Of a DNA stretch of 64,000 nucleotides, positions 11,640 to 22,728 are shown one piece after another. The position numbers and the translations under genes are program-made. The number at the start of each line of letters is the position of its first letter. Position 1 is the stretch's first letter. Under the pieces are notes generated by a model. That model did no database searches. It saw only the letters and a list, made by a program, of their open reading frames with translations, and was not told the origin of the DNA. This DNA is from Balaenoptera acutorostrata. Taxonomy: Eukaryota > Chordata > Mammalia > Artiodactyla > Balaenopteridae. The stretch is taken from NCBI RefSeq assembly GCF_949987535.1, contig NC_080075.1, positions 59,803,636 through 59,867,635 on the forward strand, written 5' to 3'.

Positions 11640-11655
11640 CCAGCAGGTGGCAGTG
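11640..11655 (+). promoter_or_regulatory. Candidate CTCF-binding motif
   Basis: CCAGCAGGTGGCAGTG matches the CTCF core consensus (CCASYAGRKGGCA) at every position, in forward orientation on the plus strand. It lies in sequence I cannot assign to a repeat. Consensus match only; occupancy is unknown. Confidence 0.5.
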
Positions 11656-12134
11656 TGAGCACGTGGCAAGGCCAGTAGAGGTCCTCCATTCCCGAGGGCC
11701 AGGACCTGGGAGCCGGTTCTGTCCGTCTCTGAAGGTAGGTTTCCAGTCCCTTACCTCCTACCTTTTAAGTCCTTAACACATCCTGAAAAAGCCTTTCCAT
11801 TTGATGATTTGTAGAAGCATCGCTTGTCTCCCTTCCATCCAGTGGCTTATTTTGAAAGGCTGAGCTCTTGGAATAAACGAGCAACCTACACAATACGAAG
11901 GGAAATAAAATGCTTGATAGCCATTTGATGGCAAGTTTGTCTGCCTTAAGCATTCCTTTGGCAGAATGATCCAATAAGGACAAGGTCGTGGTTTTGACCT
12001 CTGCAGAGGCCAATTAGCTTTGTTCTACTGTGTGGCCAAGGGCTTCACCTTGCATGCGTTTAACCACCTGAAAATGTCTGTTTTGCATATGGGAGTCAAT
12101 GCTGCAGCGTTGCTCAAAGAAATTCTCTAGGGTT
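11656..12134. other. Intergenic sequence, nothing recognised
   Basis: Moderately GC-rich on the left, then unremarkable. No exon supported. Confidence 0.35.
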
Positions 12135-12499
12135 AAAAAAAGAAGATTGGGGGTTTCCCTGGTGGCGCAGTGGTTGAGAATCCGCCTGCCAATGCAGGGG
12201 ACACAGGTTTGAACCCTGGTCTGGGAAGATCCCACATGCCGCGGAGCAACTAAGCCCGTGTGCCACAACTACTGAGCCTGCGCTTTAGAGCCCGCGAGCC
12301 ACGGCTACTGAGCCCATGTGCCTAGAGCCCGTGCTCTGCAACAAGAGAAGCCACTGCAATGAGAAGCCCACGCACTGCAACGAAGAGTAGCCCCCGCTTG
12401 ACCAACTAGAGAAAGCCGGCGTGCAGCAACAAAGACCCAACGCAGCCAAAAATTTAAAGAAAAAAAAAATCCTATTAAAAGAAAAAAAAAGAAGATTGG
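12135..12499 (+). mobile_element. CHR-type SINE (longer variant) with 16-bp TSD
   Basis: Plus-strand insertion. The head is at 12151 (GGTTTCCCTGGTGGCGCAGT, A box) with B-box remnant GGTTTGAACCC. The body carries extra iterations of the CTACTGAGCC module compared with the copy at 32375, so it is a longer subfamily. The 3' A-rich tail ends near 12483. The duplication AAAAAAAGAAGATTGG lies at 12135-12150 and 12484-12499. The right flank is a MIR. Confidence 0.9.
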
Positions 12500-12690
12500 C
12501 CTCAGAGTCATGCAGACTTGGGTCCAAATCCCTGCTCTGTCATTCAGTGGTTGTGTAACCTCAGGTAAGTTACTCTCTCTGTATCCTTCTTCCTGTTACT
12601 CCAGGTGCTGTGTGAAGGTGATAGTGTAGATGAAGTGCCTGGTGTACTCTAAGTGCTCGAGCAAGGGTAGCTAGAAATAATAATGATGTT
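12500..12690 (+). repeat. MIR SINE (sense)
   Basis: CAGAGTCATGCAGACTTGGG, TCCAAATCCCTGCTCTGTCA, GTGTAACCTCAGGTAAGTTA and GTGCCTGGTGTACTCTAAGT follow the sense MIR order. The younger CHR SINE landed at its 5' edge. Confidence 0.7.
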
Positions 12691-13069
12691 AAAATCTATT
12701 GACTGTTCCCATGACAACTTACCTGGATTCTTTGTTCACCAAGGAGAACATTGTTTTGTTCCAGTGCCCTATGAAGATACAGTTATCTCTTTGCTTCAGT
12801 GGACTCTCTACTTAGACCCTTACCCTTTCTCCTCTTGCTGGTCTCAGGCTGCTGAGAGGGGCCTGAGGTGGAGGACTCCCTGGGCTAGAAAGAGCAGGTT
12901 AAGTGTACATTGTTGTCACATCACTGCAGCCCATGGCCAAATCGAAATGACCTTTGGATGATCAGCTCTCCCTCTCCGCAGAACGCTTAACGGAATATGA
13001 GATATGCAGGTCAAGTGACTTCTCCAAGGGAAGAAAGCCCAGATTCCTTGCCCTCTGATCGCTCACATA
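12691..13069. other. Intergenic sequence, nothing recognised
   Basis: A 92-codon frame (12683-12961) has no family resemblance and no splice support. Confidence 0.35.
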
Positions 13070-13730
13070 CATTGTTACTTAGATGGCACTCCTAACCTCC
13101 ATTGCATCCACGCTGCCCCTGTTAGGATCAGTTCTCCGTTTCCATCTCAGTTCATAGCTCCACCATCCATCCAGTTTTGCAAGCCAGGTATCTAGGAGTC
13201 ATGCTGGGCATCTCCCTGTGCTTCTTTTCTCTCTGTATCTTGCCCCATCACCCAGTCTTGTCAGTTTTATCTTCAAAACATCTCTTAAATCCATTCCATG
13301 TCTTATCATCTGGATTACCACCCCTCTTGTCCATGACATCCTAATTTCTTCTAGATCTCTACAGCAAACTTCTAGTGGCATACCTGCATTCACTCTGTCC
13401 CTTCACTAGTCTCTTCTCTACTCTCAAGTTAGAGTGATGTTCTCTCTGCTCTCCCATTGCCTGTAGGATGAAGATGAAACTCCTGACGTTACTTACAAAG
13501 TCCTGCCTGGTCTGACTTCTTTTCTCAGCTGCAGCCCTGGTAGCCTGTTATTAGTTCCTTGGATTTGCTACTATCCTTTCCACCTGTGGACACTTGCCTG
13601 GGCTCTTCACTCCCCCATTTCATCTACTTAACACTATTAACCTTTGAATATTTCAGTTCAAATGGTACTTCTTAGGAATCCTTCTTTACTGCCTTAATTA
13701 GGCAAAGTAATAATAATGAAACAGCAAATC
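13070..13730 (+). repeat. L2 LINE remnant (sense)
   Basis: Degenerate L2 ORF-like text (CTAGGAGTCATGCTGGGCAT, TTGTCAGTTTTATCTTCAAA, CCATTCCATGTCTTATCATC) continues into the downstream phrases AAAGTCCTGCCTGGTCTGAC and CAAATGGTACTTCTTAGGAA. Frame lost. Confidence 0.6.
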
Positions 13731-13734
13731 CTTA

Positions 13735-13980
13735 TATAGTAGTTATTAAGCACCGGCCCTCTCTCTAACTTATTTAATCTTCTACCCTATGTGGTAGATA
13801 CTGCTGTTACCCCGTCCTACAGATGAGCAAACAGAAGCATAAGGAGGTAAGCCAGTGACTGGCTCAAGGCTGTCTACTCGGTTAGTGGGTGAGTGGTACC
13901 ACTAGAAGCCAAACCGAGGCCAGCTGACTGCAGAGGCCACTGCCTCTCTCCATGGTGACAGGTGCTCGCGGTGTCCTCGC
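13735..13980 (-). repeat. MIR SINE (antisense)
   Basis: TTATTAAGCACCGGCCC, CCTACAGATGAGCAAACAGA, TGGCTCAAGGCTGTCTACTC and GGCCAGCTGACTGCAGAG follow the antisense MIR layout. Confidence 0.65.
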
Positions 13981-14019
13981 CTCTGTAGCACCCACCACAG
14001 GTGCACGTTTACCTTTGCT

Positions 14020-14165
14020 TAGTGGAATGTTTATATCCCTGAAGGGACTGTAGGCTCAGTGAGTGTGAAAACATATTTGTTTTTGCTCTCCTGGTAGCCT
14101 CAGCAGTTCTGGGCACACAGGAGGAGTTGCATAAATACTTGGATGAGCAAATACAAATGAATGGT
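14020..14165 (+). repeat. L2 3' end (sense)
   Basis: CTGTAGGCTCAGTGAGTGTG...GCACACAGGAGGAGTTGCAT...ACTTGGATGAGCAAATA matches the standard L2 3' terminus. Confidence 0.65.
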
Positions 14166-14169
14166 GGCT

Positions 14170-14398
14170 ATGGGCATGGATTGCTAGGTGCTTCCAAATC
14201 TAAGCCAGACATGCTTTACATGATCTAGTTCTCAGGACAAACTGCTGAGACAACTCTACCTTCATTTTTCAGTGGAGGAAACGTAGGTCTAAAGAGGCCA
14301 AGGGACCTGCCCCAGGCCAGGTCTGAGGCAGGGTGTGAATCCACGTGGTCTGACGTCAGAGCTCTGCTCTCTGCACTTCACCGTGTTGCCTCTTCTTG
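14170..14398 (-). repeat. MIR SINE (antisense)
   Basis: TTTTTCAGTGGAGGAAACG, CCCAGGCCAGGTCTGAGGCA, GTGTGAATCCACGTGGTCTG and CACTTCACCGTGTTGCCTCT match the antisense MIR order. Confidence 0.7.
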
Positions 14399-14779
14399 CC
14401 CTTTCTACCCTCCTTTCTTTCCCTTCTCCTAACATTTTTCATCCTTCTCTTCTTCTAGGTCCCTGAGCAAGGTCTTCTGTTTCTCAGGGTATAGGAGGTG
14501 TCAGTACCAGTAGAAAACCAGGCTGAAGACCTGTCAGGAGTAAGGTAGGCTATGGCTATTTAGTGCCGCAATTACTTCACTTAAATACTCAGTGTGAGCA
14601 CTTCATGATTGCAAGCATTTTCTGTATATTCAGTAAATTTAAACTTCTTTTTTTTTTTTTCTTTTGCATTTGTATTTGCTCACAATGTTATCTGAAGGCA
14701 GGGCTTTTACATTTTTTATCTGCAGGTTTAGGAGCGCTGCACCTTCATGAGTTAATCTTTATGCGAGATGTGGGAGTGG
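14399..14779. other. Intergenic sequence with a short T run
   Basis: A T run lies at about 14650-14660. No exon or named repeat. Confidence 0.35.
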
Positions 14780-15378
14780 AGGGAGGAGGCTTTGCTATGC
14801 TGGGAACGCACAGAAGATAGCCCTGGTGTCAAGAAGCTCCCATTCTTGTGGGGAGAGATTGACGTACAAACGAAATGCTACAGAGCAGTGTATCATGCAG
14901 ATGGGTGTGGGAGGAGGGTGGCGGGCTGTGGGAAACCTTCACAGAGACATCTGCTCCACAGACGTGTGTGTGGGGCTCTGGGCTTCCTGCTCGGACTGAA
15001 GTTCCATCCTTGTGGAATTTACAATCTAGAGGGAAAGAAGGTCATTAAGTAATTACAGATCATAATTTATATTATGAAGGAAAAGAGCAGGGTGTGATGA
15101 GAGAGAATCACAGGGCCGTGATCCTGTCTGGGGAGGAGGAAGGGGCTTCTGGGGGGCCTGGCCCTGGAGCTGAACAGGGAAGACTGAGCAGGCGGCCCCC
15201 TGAGGACAGGCATCCAGTAGTCTTGAAGCAGAGGCTGGCGCTCACGTGAGGCAGAAAAGGGCTTGGGGTCGCAGGAAGTGCAGACTGGCCAGTGTGGCTG
15301 GAGCCCAGTGAGCAAGGGGACACCGTGAGGGGTCAGTCAAGCAGGGCCTTGCAGGCCACGGTCGGGAGATGGATTTCA
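14780..15378 (+). repeat. Family X repeat, left part, split by an L1
   Basis: Purine-rich DNA with ACTGGCCAGTGTGGCTGGAG, CAGTGAGCAAGGGGACACC and CAGGGCCTTGCAGGCCACGG, ending in GGAGATGGATTTCACTC. The next expected phrase of the family (GTGATGGG...AGCCACTGAAGG) appears only after the L1, at 16293. The left limit is uncertain. Confidence 0.5.
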
Positions 15379-16292
15379 CTCACATGAAAGAATGCTCAAC
15401 ATCACTAATCATTAGAGAAGTGCAAGTCAAAACCACAATGAGGTATCACCTCACACCTGTCAGAATGGCCATCATCAAAAAAATCTACAGACAATGAATG
15501 CTGGAGAGGGTGTGGAGAAAAGGAAACCCTCTTGCCCTGTTGGTGGGAATGTAAATTGATACAGCCACTATGGAGAACAGTATGGAGGTTCCTCAAAAAC
15601 TAAAAATAGAACTACCATATGACCCAGCAATCCCGCTACTGGGCATATACCCAGAGAAAACCATAGTTCAAAAAGTCATGTACCAAAATGTTCATTGCAG
15701 CTCTATTTACAATAGCCAGGACATGGAAGCAACCTAAGTGTCCATCGACAGATGAATGGATAAAGATGTGGCACATATATACAATGGAATATTACTCAGC
15801 CATAAAAAGAAACGAAATTGAGTTATTTGTAGTGAGGTGGATGGACCTAGAGTCTGTCATACAGAGTGAAGTAAGTCAGAAAGAGAAAAACAAATACAGT
15901 ATGCTAACACATATATATGGAATCTAAAAAAAAGAGAAAGGTTCTGATGAACCTAGGGGCAGGACAGGAATAAAGACGCAGACGTAGAAAATGGACTTGA
16001 GGACACGGGGGCGGGGAAGGGTAAGCTGGGACGAAGTGAGAGAGTGGCATGGACATATATACACTACCAACTGTAAAATAGATAGCTAGTGGGAAGCAGC
16101 CGCATAGCACAGGGAGATCAGCTCGGTGCTTTGTGTCCACCTAGAGGGGTGGGATAGGGAGGGTGGGAGGGAGACGCAAGAGGGAGGAGATTTGGGGATA
16201 TATGTATATGTATAGTTGATTCACTTTGTTATACAGCAGAAACTAGCACAACATTGTAAAGCAATTATACTCCAATAAAGATATTAAAAAAA
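15379..16292 (+). mobile_element. 5'-truncated L1 (sense), ORF2 C-terminus plus 3' UTR
   Basis: Starts inside ORF2 (ACATGAAAGAATGCTCAACA) and contains the conserved C-terminal stretch encoding [13 protein letters not shown] (about 15790-15830). It then runs through a 3' UTR ending CCAATAAAGATATTAAAAAAA with an AATAAA signal and A-tail. Stop codons and frameshifts interrupt the coding part. Inserted into the family X repeat; I could not define a clean target duplication. Confidence 0.85.
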
Positions 16293-16520
16293 GCGTGATG
16301 GGAGGGGAGCCACTGAAGGTTTTAAGGAAGTGAGTGCCATGATGTGATTAATGTGTAAAAACCAGGCTGGCTGCATTTTGGAGAATGGATTAGAGAGGGG
16401 CAAATAGGAAAGTGGAGAGAACAGAGAATAGGAAAGTGGAGAGAACAGAGTACTAACTCTGTTAGTAGTTGCGTAGGACATGATGGCTGGAATGTGGCTT
16501 CTCAAGGGGATTTGAACAAG
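16293..16520 (+). repeat. Family X repeat, right part, with a 24-bp tandem duplication
   Basis: Resumes with GATGGGAGGGGAGCCACTGA, AGGTTTTAAGGAAGTGAGTG and GGCTGGCTGCATTTTGGAGA. Within it AATAGGAAAGTGGAGAGAAC plus ACAG-type ending is repeated exactly: unit 16403-16426 and unit 16427-16450. Confidence 0.55.
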
Positions 16521-16879
16521 CGCATGTGGTTGGACTGGAAGGGAACAGAATGTCCAAAATCAGGAGGCAGGAGGAAGCAGCGTATGGCAGGGAAGTGACT
16601 CTGCAAGGAGCGGAAGGAGGGTGGCGGGAGGGGTGCTGGGCAGAGAGCTGGAGAGGAAGCAGGGGACACGCTGGTGCCTCCCACTCTGCCAGGGCGATAG
16701 AATTTCTCCCAGGGGGGGTGGAGCTACTAAGTGTTTAAAGCAGAACCTTAGCAGGTCACCTTTGCTTTGCAGAAGGAACTCTCCTGGGATGCTCTAAGGA
16801 GGCTCAGGGAGAGGAGAGATTGGAGTTTGGTTGTTATTGAAATAGCTCAGGGACAGGAGGTGAGTGTTTCCCTAATAGT
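16521..16879. other. Purine-rich sequence, possibly more of family X
   Basis: GGAGGAAGCAGCG-like purine-rich text continues to about 16750, then AGGAGGTGAGTGTTT. No exon is supported, although several frames stay open because of composition. Confidence 0.3.
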
Positions 16880-17245
16880 TGTCAACAGTGATAACTACCA
16901 TTTATCAAGTGCCTATGACATGCTAGCCACTGTACCAAGCACTTGACGTCTGTCATTTCTCATCTTCGCCACCGGATCCCCCAGCATACCTCCTCTCAGG
17001 GGGCTTGGAACTGCACAGAGCACAGGGGCGGAGGGGGCTTTCAGCAGCCACCTCCACCCTAGAGCCGTGGAGCCTCCCAGCACTCTGCAGGGTAGCATTC
17101 TGTTGCTATAAGGGAATCACTGTTCTTTGAAGAAGCAGCTTTTCTAAAGGCAGTAGAGCTGAATGCATTGCAAAAGTGGGATTTGAACCCTAGTCTCTGA
17201 TTCCAAAGACTGCGTTCTTTCCATTATATCAAATGGTTCCTCATA
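16880..17245 (-). repeat. MIR SINE (antisense), interrupted
   Basis: The first part is CATTTATCAAGTGCCTATGA...CATGCTAGCCACTGTACC (16900-16940). The second part is TGGGATTTGAACCCTAGTCT...AAAGACTGCGTTCTTTCC (17175-17225). Between them about 170 bp is unassigned or highly diverged. Confidence 0.5.
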
Positions 17246-17289
17246 TCTCTAGCAAAACCTGTGGTGGGGCAATGTAGTTATTTATATGA

Positions 17290-17407
17290 ATGTTTTTCTT
17301 CCCCTACTAGAATGTGAGCTTGTAGAGAACAAAGACTGTGTATTATTCATTGCTACACCCCCAGCGTCAAGCACAGTGACTGGCTCAGAGTAGGTATACG
17401 TTTTTTG
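17290..17407 (+). repeat. L2 3' end (sense)
   Basis: CTAGAATGTGAGCTTGTAGA...AAGACTGTGTATTATTC...GCACAGTGACTGGCTCAGAG matches the L2 3' terminus. Confidence 0.7.
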
Positions 17408-17878
17408 ACTAGAAGGACCTATATAGATATGGTGAATATACACAATGGAATATTACTGAGCCATAAACAAGAATGAAACGTTGCCATTTGCAGCAACCTG
17501 GATGGACCTAGAGAATATCGTACTTAGTGAAGTAAGTGAAACGGAGGAAGATAAATACCATATGATATCACTTATATGTGGAATCTAAAAAATAATACAA
17601 ATGAACCTATAGACAAAACAGAAACAGACTCACAGACATAGACAACAAACTTATGGTTACCGAAGGGGAGGATAAATTAGGAGTAGGGGATTAACACATA
17701 CAAACTACTATACATAAAAGCAACAAGGATTTGCTGTATAGTGCAGGGAACTATATTCAGTATCTTGTACTAACCTATAATGGAAAAAATCTGAAAAAAA
17801 AAATAACTGAATCATTTTTCTATACACCTGAAACTAATACAATATTGTAAATCAACTATACTTCAATTTTAAAAAAAC
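17408..17878 (+). mobile_element. 5'-truncated L1 (sense), 3' end
   Basis: Contains ORF2 C-terminal sequence (CAATGGAATATTACTGAGCC, then the LDGPRE-like stretch near 17500) and a 3' UTR ending CAACTATACTTCAATTTT plus a short A-tail. This tail type is the complement of the antisense fragments at 8335, 19441, 37170 and 57115. A possible imperfect target duplication (GACTAGAAGGAC versus GACTAGGATGGC) flanks it. Confidence 0.8.
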
Positions 17879-18340
17879 CCTATAGACTAGGATGGCAGTT
17901 CTCCTATTAAGAATCTGCAGTCCTCTTTCATTCTGTTGCCCACTTGAGTGCTGTGTCTTTTCCTGTGAGAAACAGCACAAGGGGAGAGCTGCTGGCCCAT
18001 GTTTCCATCTCTGTAATAGAGTCATCAGTCCTGATGGCTGCAGGGAGTACAACCGGAGGAGAAAACGCCGTGCTCTGTGCCGAGCTTCCTCCAAACCTGC
18101 TCACACTTATGCCAACTTCCCCAAGCCCACGTGCCCTTAGTTTGAGGGCCTTCACTGTGAAAGCATCTGCAAGGCTGACAACTGGAACATCAGACCGTAG
18201 GTTTATTGCAAGGCTATGGACTACAGGTACCTCAAGAGATCTGAGAATTATGCGCACGCATTACTGCGGAGATGCAGGGCTGCTGGAAGAAGAGATGGTG
18301 GTTGTACAGCCAATTAAAATGCACACTGCATAACACCAAC
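17879..18340. other. Unassigned block open in several frames
   Basis: About 450 bp stays open in two plus frames (17892-18140, 17944-18333) and one minus frame (17928-18257). None resembles a protein family I know, and I see no clear splice acceptor-donor pair or Kozak-supported start. It could be composition, part of an untranslated region, or decayed coding sequence. Confidence 0.3.
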
Positions 18341-19294
18341 GTTCCCCCCCACCCCCACCCCGTGCTAGCTGACAGTAGGTTTTAATTATGCAGTAATAAA
18401 AAAACCCAGGGAAACAGCAGTAAATTACAGTCTATTTCTGTGAATGATCTTAGTCCAATAGCTAAAATCTACCAATTATATAAAGCAAATATTTCAAATT
18501 AAATCACAGAGTGTTTGTAGAGCTCTGGTTGTGCATAAGGCATCAGCATGTTTTCAACTGCCGCCTCGCTGTTTACGGTTAGAGAGCATGACCATCGAGT
18601 GGGGGACAGGGTGGGGGACCCCAGGCCAGGGCTGAAATGAAATTGCCACATGTGGGAGGGGCTGGGGGTGAGAAACCCCAAGTCCTGGGACAGTAAAAAG
18701 GAATTTGAGTGGCAGGGCCGGTGGAGGGTCTTCCTTGGCTCCTTTCAGCTTCTGGGATCAGGCAAGGGTGGGAACTCTGCACTGCTGGCCGGGCGGGGAG
18801 AAGAGGGCGTCAGCCGAGCCTGAGGCAGGGGACCACAGTTTGTGGGCTCACTCGGAGCATAACCTGTTGGTGTTGGGGGCTCCAGGCTGCAAGGAAGACA
18901 TGGCTGTCTCAAGCATCCTATTTCCCGGTGCTCTTAGCAGTTCCAAACCCCTCTTTAAAGAGCTATGGTGGTAACTCCAGATTTTATGGAGCCTGAAGCT
19001 TATAGAATTTTGGGAGTCCTCGTAAAGAAAACAGTACAAAAATATCTTCTTTTTGCAGATTTTTAAAAAATATATGACTAGGTGAACACCTTGCCAGGAC
19101 TTGAGTTTAATTAACTTCACATAAATCCACCTTTATCTATGACCCTTGGGGTCTACACCCTTGCAAGATGTAGAGTGACTTGGAGATGTTTATGAACCTC
19201 ACACAGCCAACAAAGCCCATGGCAGATGGGGAAAGCAGCATCTCTGGCCTGTCACTCACTAAGTTGTACATATTGGGTCAGGATTTATATAAAC
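18341..19294. other. Repeat-poor sequence
   Basis: 18,350-18,520 is AT-rich with homeodomain-like TTAATTATGCAG. 18,580-18,900 is more GC-rich. No repeats or exons recognised. Confidence 0.35.
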
Positions 19295-19425
19295 CAACAG
19301 CCATTTGTTGAGTGTTTTCTTTGTGCCAGGCACTGTTAGCAAGGCCAGTGCTTTGTTGCTTTATGCTCTAGCATAGCCTGGCACATTAGCTCTCATTTTA
19401 TCCCTTCCCAAAATAATGTTAACCT
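19295..19425 (-). repeat. MIR fragment (antisense)
   Basis: CCATTTGTTGAGTGTTTTCT followed by TTGTGCCAGGCACTGTTAGC matches the 3' end of MIR in antisense. Short. Confidence 0.5.
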
Positions 19426-19646
19426 TAATCAGCCACTTTGGGGTTTTTTTTTGTTTTTACATTTTAATTTTTTACTGGAGCATAGTTGATTAACAATGTT
19501 GTGTTAGTTTCAGGTGTACATCAAAGTGATTTAGTTATACATGTATCTATTTTTTTTTCAAATTCTTTTCCTATTTAGGTTATTACAGGGTATTGAGCAG
19601 AGTTCCCTGTGGTGTACAGTAGGTCCTTGTTTAACCAGCCACTTTG
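19426..19646 (-). mobile_element. 5'-truncated L1 3' end with 15-bp TSD
   Basis: Minus-strand L1 3' UTR (plus-strand GCATAGTTGATTAACAATGT...GTACAGTAGGTCCTTGTT), about 190 bp. The duplications TAATCAGCCACTTTG (19426-19440) and TAACCAGCCACTTTG (19632-19646) differ at one position. Confidence 0.85.
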
Positions 19647-19894
19647 AATGACAGAAAGTGGGATAGAAGGAACACTTTCTTAAGGGCCTATGTATGAATT
19701 TGCTGTTGCAGACTTTGCATTAGCTGGGGGATGCTTGCATCTTTTCCTAATGAGGTCTTGGTATCCTGTGACAGTGCCCAGGGTGGCACTAGAAGGGTCC
19801 TGGCTTTTTGGGATATCCTGGCACATGGGTCTCCCTCTCCCCCAACCAGTATCAGTGGCTAGAAACACCCATGATTACATAGATCCTACTCCCT

Positions 19895-20072
19895 AACCAG
19901 GACAGTTCATAGGAATCATCTGAGGCCTTTGATAAAAATGCTGCTTTCTAGAGCCTTCCTGACTTCCTATCCCAGACTTCCTTGAAACAGAAACTCCAGA
20001 GATGGAGCTTGTGAATTTGTACTTTTAACAAGTACTTTAGGTGTTTCTTAAAATCAAGCAAGTTTGGGTATC
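19895..20072. mobile_element. MER5A-like hAT remnant
   Basis: AGGAATCATCTGAGGC, AAAAATGCTGCTTTCTAGAG, GAAACTCCAGAGATGGAGC and the terminal AGTTTGGGTATCACC follow the MER5A layout. Non-coding MITE. Confidence 0.6.
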
Positions 20073-20224
20073 ACCGAACCAAAGAACATGTGAAACACAT
20101 TCTAAGGTAATAAGGGGGTGTGAGTTTTCACTGGGTGAACTAATTGAATAGGTAGGAAAAGAGGGAGCACCGTAATATTCCTGATGATGAGTGGTAGGAA
20201 GAAAGAAACAGAAAAAAATGTAAT

Positions 20225-20462
20225 CGTGCATTTATTGCTTACCAGGAACTATAATAAACATCTAATGAATATTTCATTTCATGCTCCCCACAAATCTTTG
20301 AGGTAGAACCCTTTTTACTTCCCTTTTACGGTGGGAACACAGGTTAAGAGATGTTAAGTACCTTGCCCAAGTCATGTAGCTTAGTAGAAGATGAACTCCA
20401 GATTTGAACCCTGGCAGCAGGATGCTGGAGCCCATGTTCTTTCCGCTATTTTACACAGATGA
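20225..20462 (-). repeat. MIR SINE (antisense)
   Basis: TTTGAGGTAGAACCC, GTTAAGTACCTTGCCCAAGT, AGATTTGAACCCTGGCAGCA and CATGTTCTTTCCGCTATTTT: nearly complete antisense MIR. Confidence 0.75.
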
Positions 20463-20844
20463 AATGTTGTCTAATCCTGGAGAAGCTACAGTGCTCAATA
20501 TTGGGGTTAGGAGAAGAGCTCAGAATACTTTCCCAACTGCAATGGAACCCCCTTAAAAACACTGCTGGTCCAACATCCAGGGTCCTGGGGCTGCTGTGGT
20601 GGTGGAAAGCAGTGATGTGGAGGTCGTGAGCGTGTGGCTGTGCCTCGTGTGTGAGACACTGTGGGCCCCCTGAGCAGTCAGCTGCGCTGATGCCCTTGGC
20701 CACATAGGAGGGTATGTGCCCCTGGGCGAGGGAGGCACCTGGGGGCAGTGACAGGGATGGTGGTGTGTGCCGAGCCCCTTGGTGGGGAGGGTGGTTAACA
20801 GTGTGGTAACGGTGTCTAAGACCCCTTGTTCACTGTGTGACCGT
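20463..20844. other. Locally GC-rich intergenic sequence
   Basis: 20,570-20,830 is richer in G and C, but CpG is not enriched enough to call an island. No exon supported. Confidence 0.35.
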
Positions 20845-21415
20845 GTTCATTTTCTATTGGTGCTGTAACAGATTACTTTGAACTTGGCAGTTTAGAATAA
20901 CACCCACTTATTATCTCACAGGCCTGTGGGTCAGAAGTTTAAGTAAAACGTGGCCCAGAAGCATCCTCTACTCAGGGCCTCACAAGACTGAAATCAAGAA
21001 GCTGGCTAGTTTGGGCTCTTATCTGGAAGTTCTGGGGGAGATTCCACTTCCAAACTCATTCAGGTTGTTGGCTGAATTCCATTTCATGCTATTATAGGAC
21101 TGAAGTTCTTATTTACTTAACATGTGGATCCCTTCATCTTCAAATAAAAAATGGCATATCAAGCCTTTCTCATCCTTTGAATCTTTGACTTCTTCGTCTG
21201 CTACCAGCCAGAGAAAGACTTCTGCTTTCAAAGTCTCATTTGATTAGCTTAGGCTCACTGAATACTCCAGGATAATCTGCCTAGTTTAACTGATTAGTCA
21301 ACTGATTAGTCACCTTAATTACATCTGCCATGTAATTATGTAACAATGCAGATAACATAGTCAATATTCAGTGAGCAAAGGTCATGGGGCCAAAATTCCG
21401 CCTACCAACAGTGAC
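20845..21415 (+). repeat. Old interspersed repeat, LTR-like
   Basis: Starts GTGTTCATTTTCTATTGGTG with CTGTAACAGATTACTTTGAA and ends GGGGCCAAAATTCCGCCTAC. This 5' and 3' pairing belongs to a common mammalian repeat that I recognise but cannot name securely. A 12-bp unit, AACTGATTAGTC, is duplicated near 21290-21312. Confidence 0.45.
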
Positions 21416-22728
21416 CTTGGGCAAGATCTCTTAGATTTAGTGGCGTGAAAAATGCCAGTTTCATAGATATATGATATTTACAAGAAACCAAGATTTTTTA
21501 TTTTGCTGTAACAGAAGGAGTTATACATTACTCTGAAATTCTCTGTTCCATTCAGAGGCAGCGTATATTTTCCAAATGATGACTTGAAAGCTAAGAATGA
21601 GCTAAAATAATTTCTTTTGAAAATGTGCTAAAATAATACCAGAAGCAGCATGCATCATTTATCTTCCCCATCCTCCACCCACACTCCCACCTCTTCACTC
21701 ACCATGTTGATTTGAAAGTTTTCAAAAATCCTTTTCATTAAATTCTGGAGTATAAAGCTAATGGACCATTAGGCCAGTGATAATGCCAGACTACACTTTA
21801 GTGTGTTTTTTTTTTCCCCCCAGAAAAAGCATACCTCCAAGCAGTGCCATTTAAAAAGAGTATTTGAACCAGTGTCTAATTTGAAGAAAATGAATACCTT
21901 GAGAAATAACATGGATACCTTATAATTTTTCAGTCAAACACTGTCAAACAGAAGTTCTCACATACTGCAATTTTTTCATAGTAATTCACTCAAAAGTATT
22001 TCTCTTCCACTGTGCCCTTTGCAAAAGCTCATTGAGATTCATACTCTTCTGTAAGTTATTGGAAATGGATGTGGTCTTTTATTCTATGTACTCTCCGGAG
22101 AACATTTTGGCATTGAACAATGACAATAAAGGTGGAAAAAATGAGAAACTAAATGTAGTTCCAGTTTCTAAGATTTAAATGCACCATATTTTAAGGTTGG
22201 CAGCCTTCATATACATGCTGTTTCTTGGTGATACAAAGAGAACAAACAAGAACCATAATTTTTCTGAGTACAAAATAATGGGGAAAAAAATCTATTTTTA
22301 ATTAGCTTGGACAGATGTGAATGATGAGAGCAATGCAGGCTCTGTATTTTATTTGCATTCTTTTTCCAGATGCACAGGGATAAGTGACCTTGAATTCAGT
22401 ATAATGGATGAGCCCTTTAATCAACTTTTATATGGACGATAGACTGATTTGAAAATTTTGCTAACAAGATAATCCATAGCGTGCTGCCCAGGACACATGT
22501 ACCTGACAGTTTTGTGCAAGCCAGTATGGGGCAAGTAGATAAAGGTAACAGACATATGTTCTGGTGTCACTTCTGCAGCATGATCTCACTTACACTGAGT
22601 ATTTTATTTTTATGAGAATTGAAGTTATTCATGTTCCTATGTGTTCATTTTAGAAAAATTAGAAAATACAGGTAAAGCAAAAAAGAAGAAAAAATAATTC
22701 CGCATCACAGATGGCCTCTTTTCCTAAT

